Shown here one piece after another: positions 57,685 through 64,000 of a DNA stretch of 64,000 bases; the first letter of the stretch is position 1, and each line of letters starts with the position of its first letter. The stretch is taken from the NCBI GenBank assembly GCA_963668585.1, contig OY764869.1, positions 2,480,001-2,544,000 of the forward strand, given 5' to 3'. This DNA is from Bin87 sp963668585 (GTDB lineage Bacteria > Chloroflexota > Dehalococcoidia > Lucifugimonadales > UBA3495). The notes below the pieces were generated by a model. That model saw nothing but the letters and a program-made list of their open reading frames with translations, had not been told where the DNA came from and did not search any database. The position numbers were made by a program, and so were the translations under genes.

Positions 57685-58944
57685 TTATTCCTGAGTGGCG
57701 CTCGTTGTCGCCGCCACCGCCGAATCGACCAACTCCGCTATCTCATCGCCGGCGTATCCCATTTCCTCCAGGATCTCAACGGTGTGCTGGCCCAGCAACG
57801 GCGCAGTCCGCCGCAGTTCCCAAGGCGATCGATCCATCATGAACGGGCGGCCGGGGTAGCGCAATCGGCCGGCTGCCGGGTGGTCGGCCTCGGTGAAGAC
57901 GCCGCGTGCGTTGAAGGATGGATCGACATCCAAGTCCGCCATGGTGTTGATGGGCCCTGACAGCACCCGGTTGCCCTGGGCTCCTTCCCATGCTTCGGCG
58001 CGGGTGCGTTGGAGGAGCCACGGCAGGAAGTATTCGGATTCGAAATGTTCCTGCATCTCCGGGTTGCCCTGGGAACCTGGGTCCCGCCAACGTTCTTCGA
58101 GCAGTTCCGGGGGGTTGCCCAACATGGCGACCGCCCTTGGAAAATACATCCGGCTGCCATTGATCTGAAAATACCCATCCGCGCACGGATACACCGCGTT
58201 GGGATATCCGCCCGACCCGCCGGAAGCCGGCCGATGGCTCAGTTCGCCCGTATATTGGTGGGCAAGCAACGCGCTCTGCCGACGGTCAACGGAACCCAAT
58301 TGGGTTTCAAGTATCGCCACGTCGATATGCTGGCCGGTGGCGGTATCCGCGGAGTCGTCAATGCTGAAGGACCCGGCCAAAGTCGCGCCCATGGTGGCCA
58401 CGGCCGCCACCACGCCGGCCTGGTAGAGCCCGACATTGCCGCCGAGTTTCAGCGGTTCCCGTTCGGCGAGACCGGTGGAGTGCATTTCGCCGCCCATGCC
58501 GTAGAAAACTATCTCGGACCCCCGGTAGTCCCGGTATGGGCCGGTTTGGCCGAAGTTGGAGATGCTCGTGTACACCAACGCCGGATTCAATCCCAGGAGG
58601 CGTTCGTACCCGATCCCCAAGCGGTCCGCGACTCCCGGCCGGAAATTCTCCACAACGATATCGGCCCATACGGCCAACCGTTCAACAAGGCCAGCCGATT
58701 GTGTGCGCTTCAGGTCAATGACCGCGCCACGCTTGTTGGTGTTCAGATGCAGGAACAGGCCACTCTTCTCCGGGTGCGCCACATCGCCGGGGAATGGGCC
58801 GAACCGACGCGCGCCATCGCCGGATGGCGGCTCGATCTTGATCACCTCGGCGCCGTAATCGGCCAGCAACTTGGAGCAATATGGACCCGCGACATGGTGC
58901 GAGAAATCGAGAACCTTGAGGCCAGTCAGCGCTCCATTTGCCAT
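57685..58944 (-). CDS. CaiB/BaiF family (class III) CoA-transferase
   Basis: 419 residues. LTGLKVLDFSHHVAGPYCSKLLADYGAEVIKIEPP, NFRPGVADRLGIGYE, SISNFGQTGPYRDYRG, and nucleophile Asp in ATGQHIDVAILE are all present. AGGACC lies 7 nt before ATG 58944. Upstream partner of the CaiB gene at 56381. Divergent from the SRPBCC gene across about 110 bp. Confidence 0.92.
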   Translation of the reverse strand: MANGALTGLKVLDFSHHVAGPYCSKLLADYGAEVIKIEPPSGDGARRFGPFPGDVAHPEKSGLFLHLNTNKRGAVIDLKRTQSAGLVERLAVWADIVVENFRPGVADRLGIGYERLLGLNPALVYTSISNFGQTGPYRDYRGSEIVFYGMGGEMHSTGLAEREPLKLGGNVGLYQAGVVAAVATMGATLAGSFSIDDSADTATGQHIDVAILETQLGSVDRRQSALLAHQYTGELSHRPASGGSGGYPNAVYPCADGYFQINGSRMYFPRAVAMLGNPPELLEERWRDPGSQGNPEMQEHFESEYFLPWLLQRTRAEAWEGAQGNRVLSGPINTMADLDVDPSFNARGVFTEADHPAAGRLRYPGRPFMMDRSPWELRRTAPLLGQHTVEILEEMGYAGDEIAELVDSAVAATTSATQE

Positions 58945-59057
58945 TGTTCAGGTCCTGTCGCAGCGTCCTTTGGCCGCAGGTGATGCGCTACAATTGCACA
59001 AAACTATGTCAGGGTCAAATCAACTGTCGATTACAAAGACAGGGTTTCAGGTTGAAA

Positions 59058-59534
59058 ATGCCAGTTTTTGAAATGTCCAAGATCATGCCGTGCGAGCTGG
59101 AAGAGGCTTGGGAAGCGGTGGTGGATTTTCCCAGCCGGACCATACACGGCGGCCGGTACCGCCGGGCGGAACTGCCCGATGGAACGGACCCCATGCCGGG
59201 GCACCGGATACAGTTGCAAATTGGCCGCGACCGATTCACTAGTATCGTCACCACTGCCGACAAACCCGGAGGCTTCGCTCACCGCACCATGGGTCCGGGT
59301 TTCTGGGCCGAGTATTCGTACCGGCTGCGACTTTGCGACGAACTCGATGCCGGTTACACCAACGAGGATTTCGGTTCCGCTCATCTCACCGTGCGCGGCG
59401 AATATGGCGGGTGGCTGGGCAGCATTATCGCCAAGCTGCGCCCGGCGGCGTGTCGTCGCTATCTGGCGGACGAGATGGCCGCGATCGTTTCGGCGGCGGA
59501 ATCGGTGCGCGCGGAACCCGTCACCGACGTTTAA
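59058..59534 (+). CDS. SRPBCC/START-like ligand-binding protein
   Basis: 158 residues from ATG 59058 (AGG about 9 nt upstream); an ATG 15 bp later (MSKIM) is also possible, and the longer frame upstream has no support. The pattern MSKIMPCELEEAWEAVVDFPS, with a beta-sheet core and C-terminal helix (YLADEMAAIVSAAE), fits polyketide-cyclase/START-like folds that bind hydrophobic ligands. Assignment is by pattern only. It is 44 bp upstream of oligopeptidase B on the same strand. Confidence 0.6.
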   Translation: MPVFEMSKIMPCELEEAWEAVVDFPSRTIHGGRYRRAELPDGTDPMPGHRIQLQIGRDRFTSIVTTADKPGGFAHRTMGPGFWAEYSYRLRLCDELDAGYTNEDFGSAHLTVRGEYGGWLGSIIAKLRPAACRRYLADEMAAIVSAAESVRAEPVTDV

Positions 59535-59578
59535 CGGTGCATTCTTCCCACCAAGAGCCACACCCGGCGGAGAGTCTC

Positions 59579-61648
59579 ATGCCCTTGGAAAACCAGCCAC
59601 CGGCCGCTCCACAGCGCGCCCATTCCGCAACCACGCACGGCGACACCCGGATTGACCCCTGGCATTGGCTCCGCGATCAGGAAGATCCGGCCACCATGCA
59701 ATACCTGGTGGAGGAGAACGCGTTCACCGAGTCCTTCATGGCCCCGCTGGCGTCGTTGCAAAGCGCCATTTACGACGAGATACGGGCCCGAATCAAGGAG
59801 GACGACAACACCGTACCGGAAAAAGAGGGCGAATTTTACTACTACGTCCGTTATGAAGAGGGTGGCCAGTATCCCATCTACTGCCGAAAGCAAGGCAGCG
59901 AGGAGGCCGAGGAGAAAGTTCTGCTGGACGTGAACGTCCTGGCTGCCGACCATGACTACACCCGCGTTGGCGTTTTCGAGAACAGCCCTGACCACCGGAT
60001 GGTGGCCTACGGCGTGGACTTTGACGGCTCCGAGCAGTACACCATCCGGGTGATCGATCTGGAAACGGGCACCACGCTGCCGGACATCATCCCCAACACC
60101 TACTACAGCCTGGAATGGTCAAACGACAATCGCACCCTTTATTATTCAGTGCTGGACGAGCACCATCGGCCGGTCAGCATCCATCGGCATACGCTGGGCG
60201 ATGACCCGGCGGATGACCAATTGGTGTACCACGAGGCAGACCCCAGGTTCTTCGTGGGTTGCGGCAAGTCCAACAGCGGCCGGTTCATTTATGTGGTGGC
60301 CGGCGGCAACAATATGGCCGAGTGGCGATTCCTGGACGCCAACGACCCGGCTTCACCGCTGACCCTCATCGAACCCCGGGCAACCGATTTCGATTACGAC
60401 GTAGCCGATCACGGTGAAAGGTTTTTCATCCGGCACAACGGCAATGGCGCCAAGGACTTCCTGCTCGCCACCGCTCCGATATCCAGCCCGGGATGGCACA
60501 ACTGGACCGAGTTCATGCCCCATGAGCCGGGGCGCCCCCTGCTCGGCATCGAAGCCTACCGGGACCATCTGGTGGTTTCGTGCCGCCGGCACGGGTTGCC
60601 GCAGGTCATGGTCATGCGCCTGTCCGACGGGGACGTCCACTATATCGCCGGCGTTGATGAGGATGATTTTGCGATGTCGGCTCGCGGGGGACGCGAGTTC
60701 GATACCGCGTCCTTTCGTTTCGGGTACACATCGATGAAGACCCCGGCGGCCGTGTACGACTACGACATGGAATCGCGCCAACGAGTGCTGCGCAAGCAGC
60801 AGGAAATCCCCTCGGGTTATGATCCGGGGGAGTATCAGACCCGCCGCATCTGGGCCGCATCCCGGGACGGGACGGCCATACCCATCAGCCTGTTGATGCG
60901 CTATGACGCGTCGCTGGACGGCAGTTGCCCGCTCTACCTGTACGGCTACGGCAGTTATGGCCTGACCATGGAGGCGAGTTTCAGCGTTTCAGCCCTCAGC
61001 CTGGTGAACCGGGGCTTTATCTTCGCCATCGCCCACATCCGGGGCGGCATGGAGATGGGATGGGACTGGTACGAAAACGGCAAATTGATGCACAAGCGCA
61101 ACACCTTCAACGATTTCATAGACTGCGCCGAGCATCTGATTGCCGAAGGCTACACGTCGATGGGACGCATCGCCGCGGCCGGCGGCAGCGCCGGAGGGAT
61201 GCTCATGGGCGCGGTGGTGAACGAACGCCCCGATCTGTTCGGCTGCGTGGTGGCCCATGTGCCCTTTGTGGACGTGCTCAACACCATGCTGGACGACACC
61301 CTGCCGCTGACCACCATGGAATACAACGAGTGGGGAAACCCCAACGACGCGGAGTCCTACCGGTATATGCGCACGTATTCGCCCTATGACAATGTGCGCC
61401 GGCAGGATTACCCTCCAATGCTGGTGACCGGCGGCATCAGCGACCCTCGCGTAACCTACTGGGAGCCGGCCAAGTGGGTCGCCAAGATGCGGACCATGCG
61501 CACCGACGACAACCCTCTGCTGCTGAAAATCCACATGGACTCGGGCCATGCCGGGGCGTCAGGCAGGTTTGAACGCATCAAGGAAGTTGCCGAGGAGTAC
61601 GCCTTCGTGCTGCGCGCCCTGGGGCTGACCGACGCCGACAGTTGCTAG
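59579..61648 (+). CDS. ptrB: oligopeptidase B-type prolyl oligopeptidase (S9A)
   Basis: 689 residues, cytosolic, normal length for the family. GGAG precedes ATG 59579. N-terminal seven-bladed propeller (about 70-410), then alpha/beta hydrolase. The catalytic Ser is in GGSAGGML (about residue 536), Asp in GGISDPRVTYWEPAKW and His in MDSGHAGASGRF. It cleaves short peptides, usually after basic residues. Its stop overlaps the convergent hydrolase gene by 4 bp. Confidence 0.95.
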   Translation: MPLENQPPAAPQRAHSATTHGDTRIDPWHWLRDQEDPATMQYLVEENAFTESFMAPLASLQSAIYDEIRARIKEDDNTVPEKEGEFYYYVRYEEGGQYPIYCRKQGSEEAEEKVLLDVNVLAADHDYTRVGVFENSPDHRMVAYGVDFDGSEQYTIRVIDLETGTTLPDIIPNTYYSLEWSNDNRTLYYSVLDEHHRPVSIHRHTLGDDPADDQLVYHEADPRFFVGCGKSNSGRFIYVVAGGNNMAEWRFLDANDPASPLTLIEPRATDFDYDVADHGERFFIRHNGNGAKDFLLATAPISSPGWHNWTEFMPHEPGRPLLGIEAYRDHLVVSCRRHGLPQVMVMRLSDGDVHYIAGVDEDDFAMSARGGREFDTASFRFGYTSMKTPAAVYDYDMESRQRVLRKQQEIPSGYDPGEYQTRRIWAASRDGTAIPISLLMRYDASLDGSCPLYLYGYGSYGLTMEASFSVSALSLVNRGFIFAIAHIRGGMEMGWDWYENGKLMHKRNTFNDFIDCAEHLIAEGYTSMGRIAAAGGSAGGMLMGAVVNERPDLFGCVVAHVPFVDVLNTMLDDTLPLTTMEYNEWGNPNDAESYRYMRTYSPYDNVRRQDYPPMLVTGGISDPRVTYWEPAKWVAKMRTMRTDDNPLLLKIHMDSGHAGASGRFERIKEVAEEYAFVLRALGLTDADSC

Positions 61649-62445
61649 AGGCCGATGAACCGCCGGGCATTCTCGCCCAGGATGCCTTCCACCTGTTCGG
61701 AGGTGAGCGGCAGCGAGGCCAGGTAGTCGGACTCACTCGCCATGTCCACCAGCGGGTAGTCGGTGCCGAAGCATACTTTGTGCGCGCCGTGCCTGCCGAT
61801 GATTGCGGTCAGGGTTTCGGCGGTCAGTTCCCTGATAGACGGAGGCCAGGTGGTGTCCACCAGCACATTCTCATGGCCCATCAGGTGCCGCTCGGCCTCA
61901 TCCAGCATATAGAATCCGCCCAAGTGCAGCGCGATCACCTTGAGCCTGGGAAATTGCCGCACGATATTCATGATGCGCTCAGGGGCCGCATAGAGCGGGG
62001 CGTCGGCGCCTTGATGCGGCAACCGTCCCGCGTGGATCGCCAGCGTCATATCATCGCCCAATTCCTCATAGACCGGAAACCATTGAGGATCGTCGGGGTA
62101 GAATCCGTTGATCACGGGGTGCATTTTGATGCCTCTGACGCCATTGTCCCGGAGATGCCGTATCTCTCCGCCCTTGTCCTGCAGGTCCGGATGCACCGCG
62201 CCGAAGGGAACCAGCATGTCGTCCGCTATCGAAATCAGCCAGTCATTGGCCCTGCGCACCTGGTCGGCGCGCGCCGCGACTCCCAGCACCACTGACTTGT
62301 CCACTCCCGATGCGGACATATGGGCCTTGATCCCGGAAACGGTGTTCGCAGCAATGGGAGCAAAGCCGAGGTCCGCCTGCATGTTTTCGGAGACCGCGTC
62401 CGCGATGCGGTCGGGCCAAACGTGTGTGTGCACGTCGATGCGCAT
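61645..62445 (-). CDS. ACMSD-like metal-dependent hydrolase (amidohydrolase_2)
   Basis: 266-residue TIM-barrel amidohydrolase of the PF04909 type. N-terminal metal site MRIDVHTHVW (HxH), GIKMHPVINGF, LAIHAGRLPHQG, VIALHLGGFYML (His) and CFGTDYPLVD (Asp). Decarboxylase or hydrolase on a small carboxylic acid is expected; the substrate is not known. Convergent with oligopeptidase B and divergent from trpD across 95 bp. Confidence 0.88.
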   Translation of the reverse strand: MRIDVHTHVWPDRIADAVSENMQADLGFAPIAANTVSGIKAHMSASGVDKSVVLGVAARADQVRRANDWLISIADDMLVPFGAVHPDLQDKGGEIRHLRDNGVRGIKMHPVINGFYPDDPQWFPVYEELGDDMTLAIHAGRLPHQGADAPLYAAPERIMNIVRQFPRLKVIALHLGGFYMLDEAERHLMGHENVLVDTTWPPSIRELTAETLTAIIGRHGAHKVCFGTDYPLVDMASESDYLASLPLTSEQVEGILGENARRFIGL

Positions 62446-62540
62446 TATAAGCCTCGATAATTTGCCGCCTGATTAAAACGACGGCGCGGTTCAGCGTGCT
62501 ATTATATTTTGCAGACATTCTACCCGAATGACGGTGCCCG

Positions 62541-63569
62541 ATGATTCGTGAAGCCATATTAGCGGCAACCGCCGGCGAATCGCTGTCCATGGAAGATGCC
62601 ATTGAAGTGATGCGCGAAGTGATGGAGGGCGAGGCGACGCCCGCACAGTTGGGGTCCTACCTGACCGCGCTTTCCCTGAAGGGCGAGACTCCTGAGGAGA
62701 TCGCCGGTTTTGCCACTGTCATGCGGGACAAATCACTCCGAGTTGACCCGGGCGGAAAAGCCATAGACACCTGCGGCACCGGAGGGGATCGCAAGGGCAC
62801 CTTCAACATCTCCACCGCCGCCGCTTTCGTGGTGGCCGGGACCGGCCTCACCGTGGCCAAGCACGGTAATCGGGCCGCATCGGGCGACTGTGGGAGCGCG
62901 GATGTCCTGGAGGCGTTGGGCGTCAGCATCGAACTGCCACCACCGGCGGTGGAGCAGTGTCTGCGTGACATAGGCATCGGTTTCATGTTTGCGCCGGCTT
63001 ACCATCCGGCCATGCGCCATGCGGCCCCGGTGCGCCGCGAGATTGGTATTCGCACTGTGTTCAACGTCCTGGGTCCCATGACCAACCCCGCCGGAGTATC
63101 CTGCCAACTGATCGGTGTCGGGTATCCTGAGGTGGGCCAGAAGATGGCCGAAGCGTTGCGGTTGTTCGGCGCCCACCACGCAATAATTGTCCATAGTGAC
63201 GATGGAATGGACGAACTGTCCCTGGGCAGCGACACCAGCGGCTGGGAGGTGCTGGACGGCGAAATCCGGCCCTATGTCGTGCGGCCCCGGGAATTGGGGA
63301 TGCCTCACGCCACGCCGGAGGATCTGCGTGGCGGGGACCCAAACGCCAACGCCGATACCATGCGGAGTATCCTGGCCGGCTCTACAGGCCCGGTGCGCGA
63401 TGCCGTGGTGCTGAATAGCGGCGCAGCGTTGGTGGCCGGCGACATGGCCCCCACCCTGTCCGATGGAATCGAAATGGCGTCTGCATCCATCTCCGACGGG
63501 CGCGCGTCGGACAAACTGGATGCGATGATTGCCCTCACTCGAGAACTGGCCGGACAGCAGGACAAATAA
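62541..63569 (+). CDS. trpD: anthranilate phosphoribosyltransferase
   Basis: 342 residues. It joins anthranilate and PRPP to phosphoribosyl-anthranilate, step 2 of tryptophan synthesis. Conserved: KAIDTCGTGGDRKGTFNISTAAAFVVAG, KHGNRAASGDCGSADVLEALG, MFAPAYHPAMRHAAPVRREIGIRTVFNVLGPMTNP and HSDDGMDELSLG. All are present with no interruption. ATG 62541 has only a weak upstream match. It is followed 13 bp later by trpC. Confidence 0.96.
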   Translation: MIREAILAATAGESLSMEDAIEVMREVMEGEATPAQLGSYLTALSLKGETPEEIAGFATVMRDKSLRVDPGGKAIDTCGTGGDRKGTFNISTAAAFVVAGTGLTVAKHGNRAASGDCGSADVLEALGVSIELPPPAVEQCLRDIGIGFMFAPAYHPAMRHAAPVRREIGIRTVFNVLGPMTNPAGVSCQLIGVGYPEVGQKMAEALRLFGAHHAIIVHSDDGMDELSLGSDTSGWEVLDGEIRPYVVRPRELGMPHATPEDLRGGDPNANADTMRSILAGSTGPVRDAVVLNSGAALVAGDMAPTLSDGIEMASASISDGRASDKLDAMIALTRELAGQQDK

Positions 63570-63582
63570 GGAGATGCAACGC

Positions 63583-64000
63583 ATGCCGAGCATCCTGGAC
63601 AAAATCGTTGCCAAAAAGCGCGAGGAATTGGCCGCATCCATGGCCTCCACGCCGCTCCCGGCCCTGCGCGACGCCATCGCGGCCAGACCGCCGGCTCTGG
63701 ATTTCGCGGGCGCATTGCGTGTTGACGGCGTGAGCCTGATTGCGGAAGTCAAGAAAGCCTCGCCATCCAAGGGCATGCTGCGCGAAGATTTCAACCCGAC
63801 CGAATTGGCGGCAACTTACTCTGCCAACGGCGCTACGGCCATTTCAGTGATCACCGACGGCCATTTCCTGGGGGAGACGGCGCACCTTTCTGCGGTCAAG
63901 GATACGGGAGCCTCGGCAAACGCTCCGGTGTTGCGCAAGGACTTCCTGTTCGACCCTTACCAGGTATATGAAGCGCGAGCCATCGGCGCCGATACCTACC
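63583..64000 (+). CDS. trpC: indole-3-glycerol-phosphate synthase, 5' part
   Basis: First 139 codons; the gene runs off the window. Starts MPSILDKIVAKKREELA; AAGGAG lies just upstream, overlapping the trpD stop codon. Contains VSLIAEVKKASPSKGML (phosphate and Lys region), ATAISVITDGHFLG, and PVLRKDFLFDPYQVYEARAIGADTY. Catalyses ring closure in tryptophan synthesis, co-transcribed with trpD. Confidence 0.95.
   Translation, partial: MPSILDKIVAKKREELAASMASTPLPALRDAIAARPPALDFAGALRVDGVSLIAEVKKASPSKGMLREDFNPTELAATYSANGATAISVITDGHFLGETAHLSAVKDTGASANAPVLRKDFLFDPYQVYEARAIGADTY

Overview
The window is GC-rich chromosomal DNA from a bacterium that looks like a member of the Chloroflexota (Dehalococcoidia/SAR202-type). 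This is inferred from gene content only: four CaiB/BaiF CoA-transferases, a MaoC-like hydratase, luciferase-like (LLM/F420) oxidoreductases, hydantoinase A/B, PuuE-like deacetylases, a DEAD helicase with an N-terminal Cys4 zinc ribbon, and a 23S rRNA gene that is not linked to 16S or 5S.

Left part (1-12.1 kb) is a mobile, accessory region. Two near-identical IS5-type elements in inverted orientation (31-874 and 4251-5094) bracket a small replicon-like module: a VirE-type primase/helicase gene, an iteron cluster with a 17-bp-arm palindrome just 3' of it, and a 69-residue membrane peptide. The primase and helicase parts lie in two frames joined by an in-phase A AAA AAC slippery heptamer. To the right are a hairpin-rich stretch and tRNA-Leu(CAA). 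Next come a nested IS21 remnant and an IS256 element with an amber mutation. A large Calx-beta surface-protein gene follows, with a 9-G tract at its frame break and four 15-bp tandem repeats at its 5' end. A truncated duplicate of that gene and a truncated IS256 close the region.

Middle part (12.4-46.1 kb) is mostly metabolic. Two minus-strand runs, hyuA-hyuB and amidohydrolase plus two polysaccharide-deacetylase/PuuE-like enzymes, are separated by two hypothetical genes and an IS701/IS4-like element; together they suggest turnover of cyclic amides, ureides or related N-compounds. Next is a compact envelope operon: SppA-like peptidase, a DUF4350-like membrane protein, and a lipoprotein with three internal repeats. 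An ISAs1 element with a perfect 10-bp target duplication follows. Then come a MaoC-CaiB-CaiB operon with overlapping start and stop codons, a GAF-PAS-kinase-REC-winged-helix protein whose H-box His is Gln, a dihydroxyphthalate-decarboxylase-like protein, an LLM oxidoreductase, a Gal80-like Gfo/Idh/MocA protein, the DEAD helicase, Tex, and a fatty acid desaturase.

Right part (46.9-64 kb) holds an Amt ammonium transporter, a MOSC protein, an enoyl-CoA hydratase, and a self-contained transcription unit (strong promoter, 23S rRNA, tRNA-fMet, terminator). Beyond that are an LLM/F420/ABM-monooxygenase operon, a CaiB pair, an SRPBCC protein, oligopeptidase B, an ACMSD-like hydrolase, and trpD-trpC (trpC runs off the end). 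Short dispersed repeats, some carrying ISAs1-like termini, sit in several intergenic spaces.
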